DNA of 64,000 nucleotides, from NCBI GenBank assembly GCA_963580285.1, contig OY757011.1, forward strand, positions 150,039,092 through 150,103,091. The letters run 5' to 3'. The DNA comes from Lucinisca nassula (taxonomy: Eukaryota; Mollusca; Bivalvia; Lucinida; Lucinidae). This document shows, piece by piece, positions 32,291 to 43,700 of this stretch. Within the stretch, counting starts at the first letter, position 1; the number at the start of each line of letters is the position of its first letter. The position numbers and the translations under genes were made by a program. The notes beneath the pieces were generated by a model. The model made no database searches, was not told where the DNA came from, and saw nothing but the letters and a program-made list of their open reading frames with translations.

Positions 32291-32756
32291 TTTGCTGAGT
32301 AGGCAGTTTTGCTGAGTATACGTACCATGTAGATATTATGTCAGGTAAATGCATTCTTTAATTCGTCCTTACAATGATGCACTCCTGCGGATTATAGCTA
32401 TCAAGTATTGTATTACCGGCACTCTAGCCTGGCCACATAGGAATGGATAGAGTGCCGGGACCATCACCCTAGACTTCCTTATAAATTTGTGGGAAACAAA
32501 CAAACTGTACCATAATAATTTGTACTCAACATACGATTTCTTATTCAAAAGTCAAGTCTTGATTTGATATGAATAAGACATTTTCTTGTCTTTCTGACAT
32601 TTTTCTGTCATGTAATCAATATTATTTATGTCGGTTTTATTTTCCAACTCATTTTCTTTGTGGAGCTCACACCCACTAGTTTGGGCATCAACTCTCTTTG
32701 CTGATGTTGTAAAAAATACTGGTCTGTGCAAGAATTTTGCTTTTCGGCCATGATGT
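32291..32756. other. Unassigned, with an 11-bp hairpin
   Basis: CCGGCACTCTA (32412-32422) and TAGAGTGCCGG (32449-32459) form an inverted repeat. The same word, TAGAGTGCCGGTAATA, occurs at 27087-27102, so a pair of inverted copies flanks the Penelope region. No gene was recognised. Confidence 0.4.
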
Positions 32757-33092
32757 GGGTGTGTGTGTGTGTGTGTGAATTCGGGTTTAACGTCGCTTTC
32801 AACAATTTTTCAGTCATATCAAGAAGGTGTCTGTTTGGGGAGGTCAATGCTCACTTTTATAGTGCTGCCTCACTGAAGTATCATGTCCCAGACACATTAC
32901 ATGATACCACACCCAGTCACATTATCCTGACACTGGGTCGACCAGTCCTTGCTCCACCCCCTAAATCTGAGTGCCAAGCGAGGAGTAGCTAGTACCATTT
33001 TTAACAACTTTGGTATGTCGCAGCCTGGGATCAAACCCGTGACCTCCCGTTCCCTGGAGCGGACACTCTACCAACTGAGCTATCGGGGCCGG
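32757..33092 (-). mobile_element. tRNA-derived SINE with 13-bp duplication
   Basis: The minus strand starts CCGGCCCCGATAGCTCAGTT, with the A box TAGCTCAGTTGG and B box GGTTTGATCCC, so the head is tRNA-like. The body includes GAGTAGCTAGTACC (plus orientation), and the tail is a CA repeat. It is flanked by perfect 13-bp repeats TCGGCCATGATGT at 32744-32756 and 33093-33105. It belongs with the tRNA-headed mollusc SINEs; the subfamily is not assigned. Confidence 0.92.
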
Positions 33093-33414
33093 TCGGCCAT
33101 GATGTAAAATTGTAAATAACACAGGGTTCAAAGCTTCTGATCCAAATCACTGCATCTGCAATGCCCAGACTATAAATAAATGGGGGTATCTCTAACATGA
33201 AAATGTTGTCATGGCAGTCTGAAAAAAGAAGCTCGATCTTGGGATGCCATCACAAACTTCATTTTGAATATTCTTTACTTTACTGAGTGAAAATCGACCA
33301 AGGTGGTGAATTTATGATGTGTAAGAGTGTCTATTGGTGTGTGTCAAAAGTAAATAACTGCCGTGATGCTGTTATTTCTATCAATAATCAAAGGTGTTAA
33401 TTATTGATAAAAGT

Positions 33415-33500
33415 GGGTGTATCTTGAGTTTTATGTCCCGTCAACAACTAAGTTCATACGGAGACGGGACCTCGGTTTAAAGACTCATCTGAAAGTCTGT
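33415..33500 (-). mobile_element. SINE body fragment
   Basis: The minus strand reads CAGACTTTCAGATGAGT, then AAACCGAGGTCCCGTCTCCG and GGGACATAAAACTCAAG. This matches the body of the SINE at 12829-12986 without its tRNA-like head. Confidence 0.75.
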
Positions 33501-33905
33501 ATTGATAAAAGCGAAGAAAAAGGTGTGATATACATGTCAAGAAACAGGTCAAGCAGGCAGTAAATGAGGGGGGGGGCAACTTTCTTTTTTTCTCCTCTTT
33601 TTATGGCTACTAGTGTTTGCCAAATGACTCGCGTTTAGGCCAAATTTATCTTTTTCACAAGTTGCAAAAACTGGTGATCGGTAGAACAAGGCCAGATCTA
33701 CCTTTTGAAGATTACACAAAAACGTCTGCAGCTGAGAAAAAAAAAATGCCTACCAACCCAGGCGACTAGCTTAGACGTGTGCGCATAACCAACAAGCTTG
33801 AAAAGATTTTTCGACCAGTTTAGACCATAAGCTGACCTGTTCAGCTACAGAGACTAGCAAAGGTCTTGAAAGTTTAGATATATTAACTAGAGGATCCAAG
33901 CAGCA

Positions 33906-34208
33906 TGGTTCCCACCCACCAGTGCTTGGATAAATAGATTGGGCTGCATGATGCTTTTACGCAGAGCTGAAACAGACCTCACATGATAGCTGGTAAACTG
34001 CTAAGAAGGTATAAGCCGGCCCAAGCAAAGTGGTGCAAGTCGAACCACCCATGTATGTAAACCCTATTGGTTTCATTGGGCATCAGGGCTTGATATGTTA
34101 TTTCATCTCAGTGTCGGGTAAAAGTCCCACAAAATAGGAAGAAATGTCTCCAAAATGAACTAAATAGTGTTGACGGAGACATTTAACCTCAATTCAAACA
34201 GACAAACT
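33906..34208 (+). mobile_element. SINE-like element, full copy with 12-bp duplication
   Basis: A diverged copy of the family at 14825-15131 (GGGCTGCATGATGC, CCCTATTGGTTTCATTGGGC, GTGTTGACGGAGACATTTAA, tail AAACAGACAAACT). It is flanked by ATCCAAGCAGCA at 33894-33905 and 34209-34220. The perfect duplication alongside a diverged body is notable. Confidence 0.88.
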
Positions 34209-34239
34209 ATCCAAGCAGCAAACACAAAGGTCATAATCA

Positions 34240-35850
34240 GACTGCCTTGTTCCCAAACGGCAGTAAGAGCTCCGCAAGCAGGGCATTATACGCCCATGGC
34301 CATTTTCATGTAGAGAAAGTTATTTGCTGGACTGCCACCTCGAAATAATATGAACTGCTCCATATCAGCCTAACTATATATTAAGTTTCAGCTTCATTAG
34401 ATCTAAATTGTTGGAGGCGTTAGCCAGAAAGGAAATGTTTACAGAAATTTTCAAAGGGGAATACCGTAGTCCGGGGATAAGTTGAGAGTGACATTAATGA
34501 GTTTATCACAACAGGTAGGTAAGACAGGTTATAACGTAATTATTATTTTGACCATCATAGGTAGACGAGACAGGCTATACCGTTATAATTATTATTACCG
34601 AAGTGTTGTTAACTTTGGACTACAGTGGACAATGTTTATTAACAAAAACATTCACTGATATCACTTTCTTCTTACCTTCAATCTACTGTACTTCTATGAA
34701 TATTTGGTGGGCCATAACCTCTAAACAATATCGTAGTCAAACTTAATGTCAAATTTAGCTAGATCGAATGTCACATGCAGGAGAACCAAGCCACAAACAA
34801 AAATATTTGGTGGACCGTAACCTCAAAAATATATGCGCTGCTCAACATAATGGTCTAACCATATAGTAAGTTTCAGCTTGACTGGATCTAAATTACAGGT
34901 GGAGTTAGCTGGAAACAATTGGACAGAAATTTTCATATGGGTATAACTTTGTTTTTATTTGGTGGACCATAACCTCGAAACTAAATCACTAACCACATCA
35001 GAAAGAGTCGACATAAAGCTGCCAAAGAGGTATAGTACAAGTTTTTGTCACAGTATAGGTCTTGTGATGGTAAGTATGTACGTGAAGTTTCATGAGAGAA
35101 AGGCAAATACTTTTGAAGGTATGACCGAGGTAAGGCTTTTTGGTTAAGGCAGAATGAAGTCTTGCAATGGAAATATGTGTGTGAAGTTTCATGAGAGTAG
35201 GGCACCTATTTTAGAAGTTCAGTCACGAAAAACATGGACAAAGCAAAACAGCTATGGTATGGCATGTCGGATTGCAGATTTGTGATGGTAAGCATGTGAG
35301 TGAAGTTTCAAGAGAGTAGGGCTAATACTTTAGAAGTTATGATCGAGGTTAAGTTTTTGTGCTAAGATGAGGCATACACATGGACAAAAGCAATATAGTT
35401 ATAGCCAGTGTGGGGCCTTAACAATATGTGCCGCTCCACATCATGGTCTTACTTTATATCAAGTTTTAGCTTGATCGAATTTTAATTGTATGAGGAGTTA
35501 GCTGGAAACGAATGTTTACAAAAATAGAGAAAGGGAGATAACTCTGAAAATATCTGGCGGACGGTTAACCTTTAAACTTTACGCGCATCTCCACATCAAA
35601 GTCTTACTATCTACCAAGCTTCAGTTTGATCAGATGAAAACTGTAGGAGGAGTTATCCGGAAACGAAAATGTTTACAGAAATTTTCAAAGGGTCATAACT
35701 CTGTTAATATTTGGTGGACAGTTAACCTGGAAACTTTACGCACATCTCCACATCATAGTCTTGCTATCTACCAAGTTTCAGCTTGATGAGATGAAAACTG
35801 TAGGAGGAGTTATCCAGAAATGAAAACGTTAACGGACAGATGCCGACCCC
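34240..35850 (+). repeat. Mixed tandem arrays (two unit types)
   Basis: The outer array unit contains AATATTTGGTGGACMRTAACCT, CTACCAAGTTTCAGCTTGAT and GTAGGAGGAGTTATCCGGAA (about 34300-34980 and 35430-35850). An inner set at 35030-35400 is the GTGATGGTAAGTATGTG unit seen at 29160-30535. It ends ACGGACAGATGCCGACCCCA near 35850, just downstream of the mrpl12 donor site. Confidence 0.7.
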
Positions 35851-35954
35851 ATAACATAATACGACCGTTTTTTTTCAAAACAGGCATATATAAACAGGTT
35901 TTCTCACGCTGCAGCTGATTGTGCATGATACTGTTTCAGTAAAGCAATCCCTAC

Positions 35955-36092
35955 CTGTACTAAATTTGTTCCTGGTATTAAGTTCTTGATTTCTTTGATT
36001 AAAGCTATCTTCTTTCCTTCATCATATCCAGTAAGTTTGACGGTGAATGTAGTTTTCTCCCTTACTGGAGCTGCCTCTTCTTCTGCCTCCTC
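35955..36092 (-). CDS. mrpl12: Mitochondrial ribosomal protein L12, internal exon
   Basis: A 138-bp exon encoding 46 residues in phase 0 at both ends. It contains an acidic linker EEAEEEAAPVREK, then TTFTVKLTGYDEGKKIALIK and EIKNLIPGTNLVQ. The second part is the first strand and helix of the L7/L12 C-terminal domain; human MRPL12 has the same layout (THFTV.LT ... K...IKEIK ... NLVQAKK). The acceptor is TGTTCTTCCAG|GAG and the donor CAG|GTAGGG. It joins the AKKFVES exon at 19893. The protein is a stalk component of the mitochondrial large ribosomal subunit and is reported to bind mitochondrial RNA polymerase. The coding sequence is intact. Confidence 0.95.
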
Positions 36093-36193
36093 CTGGAAGA
36101 ACATTAAATGGAGATAATACTGTAAGCATAGCTCCAGATAAGGGGGGGGATAAGAGAAGATAATTTTCCACAATTACCTTCAGAAATCTATGT

Positions 36194-36246
36194 TAGTACT
36201 TGTTAGGATCACCTCTGCTCAATGAGGTAATTCTAACAAGTACCTA
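36194..36246. repeat. Dispersed hairpin, copy 2
   Basis: TAGTACTTGTTAGGATCACC (from 36194) pairs with GGTAATTCTAACAAGTACCTA (to 36246), leaving a short loop. It lies about 100 bp upstream of the internal mrpl12 exon on the transcribed strand, so it would be in intron RNA close to the acceptor. Confidence 0.6.
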
Positions 36247-36470
36247 CAACACAGGTTTCATGCAGAAATAAGAGAAATTACATAAATTTTCCCCAAATAC
36301 TCACCTTTATATGGAGCTATGAAATGGTACTATATGATTCCCTATTCACCAGCTGATCATTAAATGCAAAAATGAAATCAGTTTTCCTTAACAAAAAAAA
36401 AAAACAGTCCATATTTGTCAGTGAATAATCTTAACTTTTAGGTACAGACAACAGTGAGTTTAGTACTGAA

Positions 36471-36627
36471 CTAGAGCTGTCAGTGAAACTGACTAGGGCC
36501 CCGGCAGCGCTATCAGAGGAGTAGGAAAATGTTGAAAATTTGTGGACGGACAGACGGACAGACAGACAGACAGACGGACGGACAGAGTGATTACTATAGG
36601 GCACCCACACTTTCAGTGCGGGGCCCT
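36471..36627 (+). mobile_element. Miniature Helentron-like element, family E, copy 2
   Basis: A 157-bp copy nearly identical to 10067-10200: CTAGAGCTGTCAGTGAAACT head, GACGGACAGACGGACAGACA microsatellite, and an AGTGCGGGGCCCT end. Copy 2 has an extra GTTGAAAAT and a longer microsatellite. Confidence 0.78.
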
Positions 36628-37259
36628 AATTAAACTTTGGTCCCATGCAAGTTAAAGGGGGTTCATACAATAAACTAGAAATATGTCCGAAGGACACAGA
36701 TGACCCAATGTGACCAAAGGACACAGATGACCCTGTCTGGTAACGCAATCAAGAAAACTTTAACACAAATTGCTAATGCTATCACTGATGCGGACACAGA
36801 CGAGCAGGAGAAACACTACCTATATCTGCTCTTTCCACCATTTTTCGCCACCTTCTGATTCTGAAAACGTTTGCTTATTTTTTCTGGAGTGTCAATTCAC
36901 TGAAGGATTTTCCAAAAAGATTTTAGGTTTCTGGACAACAGAATATTAGGTTAGCATCATCATATATGCTGTTTCACCGGAAATTCCCTATTTAACTCGA
37001 GAAAACCTGCCTTAAGTGTTTGTGACCACAGACGGCTCAGCTATATACATCAGCAAGTCTTGAAATTTTAGATACAGATGCTAGAGGTACTGCAACATCC
37101 AATCAGTGGATGTTCTTTCTACCATTTTTCGCAACCTTCTGCTTCTGAAAAGTAGACTCCTTTCAAAAATCATGAAAAATGTTTATATGTATAATGAAAA
37201 GGTTACTTAAGCATTCATAATCTGACACTTGACTTTTTAGGTGAGGCAATTCTTTTCAA
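36628..37259. other. Intron sequence, no feature recognised
   Basis: A weak repeat (CCACCATTTTTCGC near 36836 and 37120; GGACACAGATGACCC near 36698 and 36718). No coding potential was seen. Confidence 0.35.
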
Positions 37260-37570
37260 ATACAAGTATACTTGTCCCTCATATAAATATATCATATAGA
37301 TAGTGATCTACATTTTAACCCACCCAGCCCACCCTATACTGGACCATTCACTTCATATAGTGTTTATTACATTAAAGTTGAAATACTGCATCTCTTTTTA
37401 AATATACTCATATAAATATATCATTTTGATAGGGATCTACTCTTTAACTCCCACCATACTAAACCATGTTTATTTCATTAAAGATGACAAATTGCATCTC
37501 TTTGAATATACTTATCCTCATATAAATATATCACATTGATCGGGATCTACTCTTTAACCCCCACCATATT
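37260..37570. repeat. About 130-bp tandem repeat, 2.4 copies
   Basis: CTCATATAAATATATCA recurs near 37278, 37407 and 37514 with GGGATCTACTCTTTAAC following. Confidence 0.7.
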
Positions 37571-37669
37571 TAGTTTTTTTAAAATAGTATAGATATGTTC
37601 TAGAAAGGGTTATCCTTTGGAAGCAAGGTTTACACGACAGAACCGAAATATGGAGTGTACATGTTTCCT

Positions 37670-37715
37670 GGGCCAGACTAGCTAGTTTCGGCCAATTAGG
37701 CCTCATCAGTGACCC
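37670..37715 (-). ncRNA. Type I hammerhead ribozyme, 258-bp class, copy 1
   Basis: Minus strand: GGGUCA, CUGAUGA, GGCC-UAAUU-GGCC, GAAA, ACUA-GC-UAGU, C, UGGCCC. Complete core; cleavage is predicted between 37676 and 37675. Confidence 0.9.
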
Positions 37716-37927
37716 TCAGATATTTTCAATATTCAACAATGGAATCAATGATCCCAAAGGACAAGAAAATATAAACTTCACTATGATGTAGGGCAGGGTG
37801 ACTTTTTACGGCCGCCACACATTCCCAGACACCAGCTGTAGTGACGTTAAATATGTTCTAGAAAGGGTTATCCTTTGGAAGCAAGGATTACACCACAGAA
37901 CCGAAATATGGAGTGTACATGTTTTCT

Positions 37928-37973
37928 GGGCCAGACTAACTAGTTTCGGCCAATTAGGCCTCATCAGTGACCC
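37928..37973 (-). ncRNA. Type I hammerhead ribozyme, 258-bp class, copy 2
   Basis: Same as copy 1 except that the helix III loop is GU rather than GC (ACUA-GU-UAGU), leaving the stem intact. Cleavage is predicted between 37934 and 37933, a 258-nt monomer. Confidence 0.9.
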
Positions 37974-38144
37974 TCAGATATTTTCAACATTCAACAATGG
38001 AATCAATGATCCCAAAGGACAAGTAAATATAAACTACACTATGATGTAGGGCAGGGAGACTTTTTATGGCCGCCACACATTCCCAGACACCAGCTATAGT
38101 GACGTTAAATATATTCTATAAAGGGTTATCCTTTGGAAGCAAGG

Positions 38145-38492
38145 AGCCTGATCAGCTGTTTTTCCTGGAAGCCAGCTGATCAGGGTGTATACAATTTTCC
38201 ATTCTGCTCCGGAACTCATAGTAAAAATTAAACATATGCAACACAAATGGCTGAAAATTGGGGAGGATCATAAGATTTTGAAATATTCAGCACTGGGCCC
38301 TTAAACTCCTATCTATCTATCTTATACTGAGTCGGTCACATTTGGCCATTACCTCGGTTGGGCGGCTAAATTTAGAATTTAGCTGAGAAAAAAAAAAGAA
38401 AAGAAAAAAGAAGAGGCACTGGATGCGTCCTTAAACTATTTAAAATCTGCATAACAGAGGTATCCTAAAAGGCATACCTCTGAGTCTCAATC
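38145..38492. other. Unassigned; 3' flank of the LINE fragment
   Basis: Includes GATCAGCTG inverted words near 38150-38180 and a purine-rich AAAAAAAAAAGAAAAGAAAA run near 38388. It may include the 3' untranslated end of the LINE fragment on its right. Confidence 0.35.
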
Positions 38493-39522
38493 TTACACTG
38501 TACGGGCTTTGAACTCTTCTGCGGACTTGGCATTCGTCGCAGAGGAGAAAAGACTATTCCATTGAGGAATAGTTCTAGGGAAGGAGTTCTTCAGGGCATC
38601 ACTATAGGACTGGTACCTACGAAATTGCGAGTCGTTTCTTTTGGGTCGATGCTGTTACAGGGGTCAAGTACCTATCTTTATTAGTAGACACTGTATCAGA
38701 GTGTATCTTATAGAAGAAAGTTAAAGAGGACTGCTCATGACGGCCCTCCAGGGACGGCCGCTCTAGCTCATAAAGCATGTCACCGTCACCATCGCCATCG
38801 CCTGCAGGTCCATCGACAGCTGTCCTCTGCACCTTCTCCACCTGCTGAATCTGAGTTTTAACATAATGATGCCAAATAGGTGATGCGTATTCGAGTTAAA
38901 GGCGAACCAATGTTTTATATGCAACATCCTTTGTCTGCCTAGGTGCAAAGGCCAAATTACGCTAAGGAATCCTAAAGTCCTAGTTGCTTTAGATGTAATC
39001 TCAAAGATATGTTGACCCCTATCAAGATCGTCAGTGATGGTGATACCAAGATATTTGCGGATAGAACATGCTCCAAAATTTGCTGGTGAAGTGTACAGTC
39101 AAACTTAATTTGCTTGTTCGGAGGGTGTGGTGACACCGTCATTGAATGACATTTGGCCACATTGAACTTCATCTACCAATCGGTCTCCCACTGTGCAAGT
39201 TGATCCAGGTCATCTTGTAAAATAAGACTGTCAGAAGGAGAATATATGTTCCTATACAGGAAACAATCATCAGCAAACAAACTGACCGATGACCTGATAT
39301 TATCGGGGGGATCATTGATGAAAACCAAGAAGAGGACCGGTCCAAGGACCGAACCTTGGGGGACTCCAGATAAAACAGGGACTGGATCAGACGCTTGGCC
39401 ATCAAGTACAACTTGCTATGAGCGCCCAGAGAGTCATGAGCTAATCCACCTATGCGTGGATCCTCTTATCCCACAGTACTCCAGTTTATATAATAGCCTT
39501 CTGTATAGTACCTTGACAAAGG
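38493..39522 (-). pseudogene. LINE reverse transcriptase fragment, 5'-truncated
   Basis: Minus-strand translation gives the palm of a non-LTR reverse transcriptase: SGVPQGSVLGPVLFLVFIND (about 39335), SLFADDCFLYRNIYSPSD with the catalytic ADD, DDLDQLAQWETDW, MKFNVAKCHSM, and near the end YSDALKNSFPRTIPQWNSL and FKARTV with a stop at 38493-38495. Stops interrupt it (near 39420, 39410 and 39173), and there are frame changes around 39050 and 38640. The motif style is Jockey/CR1-like; the clade is not resolved. The N-terminal endonuclease is missing. Confidence 0.82.
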
Positions 39523-39569
39523 CCTAAGCCTTAACTCCAATGCAAACAAACAAATATTCAGCAAAATGA

Positions 39570-39928
39570 TGCCTGCCTCGGTAGCTGTGGGATGTGCGTC
39601 TGACTAGTGTTCAGAAGGACGCAGGTTAGATACATGCCGGGGTCAGCAACATTCTTTCATGGAGATTGATCAAGAAATCTTGTCTATGGTCATTTTCTCC
39701 CATTTGCTCATTCAAGAAAGGCAGTTGTCAGTTTCTGGCAAAAAAATGTGCACTGTATTGGTTACATATAAAAATAGAAGTGAAGGCAATGATCAGGAAT
39801 CGAAACAATCAACCCTAAGGAAGCCTGCCCAGGAAAAGTATGAATAGGTTAACTGACCGGCTCAAAAATGACCTAAAAGTGTTGACAGGGCCGTTAAACT
39901 CCAATTCAAACAAACAAACAACAAACCA
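39570..39928 (+). mobile_element. tRNA-derived SINE with internal insertion
   Basis: The head TCGGTAGCTGTGGGATG and a diverged B-box region are followed by the body CAACATTCTTTCATGGAGAT and TCAGTTTCTGGC. The family is that of 46448-46709. Flanks TCAGCAAAATGA (39558-39569) and TCAGCATAATGA (39929-39940) are a 12-bp duplication with one mismatch. A 45-bp stretch at about 39769-39815 is the 3' tip of the Penelope-like element. The end (GTTGACAGGGCCGTTAAACT) resembles the tail of the other SINE family. Confidence 0.82.
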
Positions 39929-40149
39929 TCAGCATAATGAGGGTTAAAGAATCAAATTCTTTCTTTCCATAAAGAGTACATCCATTTTAAAAGGGGCCCT
40001 GTTTCTGAAAAAAAAAAACAGAAGGAAGTCCCAAACTATTCACCTAAAACAGAAAATGTATCTGCTATATTTGTGAGAAAGTAGAAGCTACTTGGCAAGA
40101 ACACATCATAGCTCCAGATGAGGAAAAGTGACAAGGAAAAATGTGGGAT

Positions 40150-40230
40150 ACTTTCATGTTAAAACATGTTGTGGGTACTCGTCAGAATCGCCTCATTGAC
40201 ACAAATGCCCACAACATAGTTAATATAATA
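40150..40230. repeat. Dispersed hairpin, copy 3 (partial)
   Basis: ATGTTGTGGG (40167) and CCCACAACAT (to 40217) pair around GTACTCGTCAGAATCGCCTC, which matches one arm of the hairpins at 29058 and 36194. The inner partner arm is lost. Confidence 0.5.
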
Positions 40231-40500
40231 GGTGAGCCTTAGACAATTTTATAGGTGCATAATATTCATGTATTTAGTTTATACCGCAATCCAAAATATC
40301 AAGCGGTTTTGCAATAATTTAGCAAATTTCACCAAAAATGGCTGCAGACGGTGTGGCATGTAAAATGACAGTCAATGCCATGGTTCGCACAAGTACCATG
40401 ACGTGACGTCAAAAAGTGCAGTGGTTCTGAAGTCACCACGCCACAGAGACGTCAAAAACAACATCTTTGAATAAAAGGTGGTGTGTTACATTCTGTAATA

Positions 40501-40786
40501 ATATAAGTGATACAAACACTCAGACAAACCATAACAAAAAAAACCGCGACAGAAGAACTGCCTCGGAACGGTCAGTGAAACGAATTCCACTGGGGGCTTA
40601 AATCAATTTTGAGTGGCCACAATCCTCGCCCCTACTTCCGTCTCGATTTAGACACATTATTTGTTCAGTCCGCATTATGGCCTCCTAACATCTCCGTGAA
40701 CATAAAAAATCAAACAACCACAGAGATGAAACAATGGTGAGGACTCGACAGCAAGAAAACACTGAAATGCTGGAGCAAAAGAAAAG
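40501..40786 (-). mobile_element. Penelope-like element 3' fragment, copy 3
   Basis: Part of the 3' noncoding region: GAGTGGCCACAATCCTCGCC, TTTGTTCAGTCCGCA, ATGCTGGAGCAAAAGAAAA. It is truncated at both sides; on the right it abuts the head of a helitron-like element at 40790. Confidence 0.7.
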
Positions 40787-40789
40787 CAA

Positions 40790-43700
40790 CAAGAGGGCCC
40801 AATGGCCCTATATCGCTCACCTGTGTACCAGAAAATCATTAGTGTAGGAGACCACTTAACATTGCTACATACTAAATATCTAAGCTCAGGCAAAGCGGTG
40901 TCCATGCTTACCAACCCTACTGGTTTTATTGGGCGACAGGGCTTGAGATGTAATTTCATCTCAATGTCGGGTAGAAGTCCCACAAAATTGGAAGAGACAT
41001 CTCCAAAATGACCTATATAGTGTTGACGGGGATGTAAAACCACAAATTAAACAAAATCTGTGTCTTATGGTTTTGGAAAAGAAGATTTTTTTAAGCTTTT
41101 TCCAGTATAAGTCTATAGAAGCTAATGAGCCCTGGGGCTTGGCCAATTTTGACCCAAAGGGCATGGTTGGCAGGATTTATGTGTTGCTATATACTAAATA
41201 TCTAAGGTCTGTATTTCATGGTTTCAAAGAAGATGTTTGAAGCTTTTATCCATTATAAGTTTGTTGGAGTTAAGGCCACAGGATTTGGCCAGTTTGGACC
41301 CCAGGGGCATGATTGGCAGGATTCATTTAGGCGACCACTCGACATTGCTACATGCTAAATACCTAAGCTCTGGGACTTATGGTTTCAGGGAAGAAGATTT
41401 TTTTTCTCCATTTCAAGTTGTTGTTTTTTTGTGCTTTTTTTTCATTATAAGGGCCCTGTGGTTTCAGAGAAGAAGATTTTTGAAGTTTTTCCAATTGTAA
41501 GTCTATGGAAGCTAAAGAGCCCTGGGGTGTGGCCAATTTGGATCCCAGGGGCATAACTGGCAGGATTTATGTAGTTGGCCACTTGACATTGCTACATACT
41601 AAAAATCTAAACTCTTGGCCTAATGGATTCATAGAAGAAGATTTTTTTTCCATTATAAGTCTATTGGAGCTGATGAGCTCAGGCGTGGCCAATTTTGACC
41701 CCAGGGCAGGGTTAGCAGGATTTATGTAGCTGGCTATTTTATGTTGCTAGATACTATATATCTATGTTCTGTGCTTCACAGTTTCTGAGAAGAAGATTTT
41801 TGAAGCTTTTTTCCATTATGAGTCTATGGGAGCTAAGGGGCGCCGGGGCGTGGCCCATTTTGACCTAAGGGGCATGATTAGCAGGAAACACGTAGGTGAT
41901 CACTTGCCGTTGCTACATGCTAAATATCTAAGCTCTGGGCCCTATGGTTTCAGAGAAGAAGATTTTTGAAGCTTTTTTCCATTATGAATCCATGGGAGCT
42001 AAGGGGGTCCCATATTGTGTGGCCCATTTGGACCCCAGGGGCATGATTGGCAGGATTAACGTAGGTGACCACTTGTCATTGCCAAATGCTAAATATCTAA
42101 GCTCTGGGCCCTGTGTTTCAGAGAAGAAGATTTTTGAAACTTTTTTCCATTATGAGTCTATTGGAGCTAAGGAGCCCCGGGGCGTGGCCCGTTTGGACCC
42201 CAGGGGCATGTTTGGCAGGAATTATGTAAGTGACCACTTGCCGTTACTACGTGCTAAATATCTAAGCTCTGGGCCCTGTGGTTTCAGAGAAGAAGATTTT
42301 TGAAGCTTTTTTCCATTATGAGTCTATGGGAGCAAAGGGGCCCGGGACGTGGCCCATTTGGAACCCAGGGGCATGATTGGCAGGAATTATGTAAGTGACC
42401 AATTGCCATTGCTACACGATAACAATCTAAGCTCTTGGCCCTGTGGTTTCAGAGAAGAAGATTTTTGAAGCTTTTTTCCATTATGAGTCTATAGGAGCTA
42501 AGGGGCCCCGGGGCGTGGCCCATTTGGACCCCAGGGGCATGATTGGCAGGATTTTTGCAGGTAACCACTTGCCATTGCTACATGCTAAATATCTCAGTTC
42601 TGGGCCCTGTAGTTTCAGAGAAGAAGATGTTTGAACCTTTTTTCCTTTATAAGTCTATAGGAGCTAAGGGGCCCCAGAGCGTGGCCCGTTTGGACCCCAG
42701 GAGCATGATTGGCAGAAATTATGTAGGTGATCACTTGCCATTGCTACATGCTAAATTTCTAAGCTCTGGGCCCTGTGGTTTCTGAGAAGACGATTTATGA
42801 AGCTTTTTTCCATTATGAGTCTATGGGAGCAAGGGTCCCCGGGACGTGGCCCATTTGGAACCCAGGGGCATGATTGGCAGGAATTATGTAGGTGACCACT
42901 TGCCGTTGCTACATGCTAAATATCTAAGCTCTGGGCCCTGTGGTTTCAGAGAAGAAGATTTTTGAAGCTTTTTCCATTATGAGTCTAAGGGAGCTAAGGG
43001 GGCCCGGGGCACGGCCCATTTGGACCCCAGGGGCATGACTGGCAGGATTTATGTAGGTGACCACTTGCCGTTGCTACATGCTAAATATCTAAGCTCTGGA
43101 CCCTGTGGTTTCAGAGAAGAAGATTTTTAAGCTTTTTTTCCATTATGAGTCTATGGGAGCTAAGGGGCCCCGGGGTGTGACCAGTTTGGACCCCAGCGGC
43201 ATGATTGGCAGGAATTATGTAGTTGACCACTTGCCGTTCCTACATGTAAAATACCTAAGCTCTGGGCCCTGCGGTTTCAGAGAAGATTTTTGAAGCTTTT
43301 TTCCATTATGAGTCTATGGGAGCGAATGGGCCCCGGGGCGTGGCCCATTTGGAACCCAGGGGCATGATTGGCAGGAATTATGTAGGTGACCACTTGCCGT
43401 TGCTACATGCTTAATATCTAAGCTCTGGGCCCTGTGGTTTCAGAAAAGAAGATTTTTGAACCTTTTTTTCCATTATGAGTCTATAGGAGTTAAGGGGCCC
43501 CGGGGTGTGGCCAATTTGGACCCCAGGGGCATGATTGGCAGGATTTATGTAGGAGTCCACTTGACATTGTTACAAGCTTAATATCTAAGCTCTGTGCCCA
43601 GTTGTTTCAGAGAAGAAGATATTTTATTTTTTTCCCATTGTAAGTCTATGGGAGCTATATGTTGCCATGGCAACCAGAATTCCAATCTGATCAGCCCAAA

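Larger units (their letters stand above)
37598..38144 (-). mobile_element. Retrozyme-like array, 258-bp unit, 2.1 copies
   Basis: Units start TTCTAGAAAGGGTTATCCTT at 37598 and 37856 and TTCTATAAAGGG at 38114. The last copy is only about 30 bp. Each full unit has one minus-strand hammerhead and the ACGGCCGCCACACATTCCCA block. It belongs to the same subfamily as 25057-25710. No clean target duplication was found, so the ends may be eroded. Confidence 0.85.
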
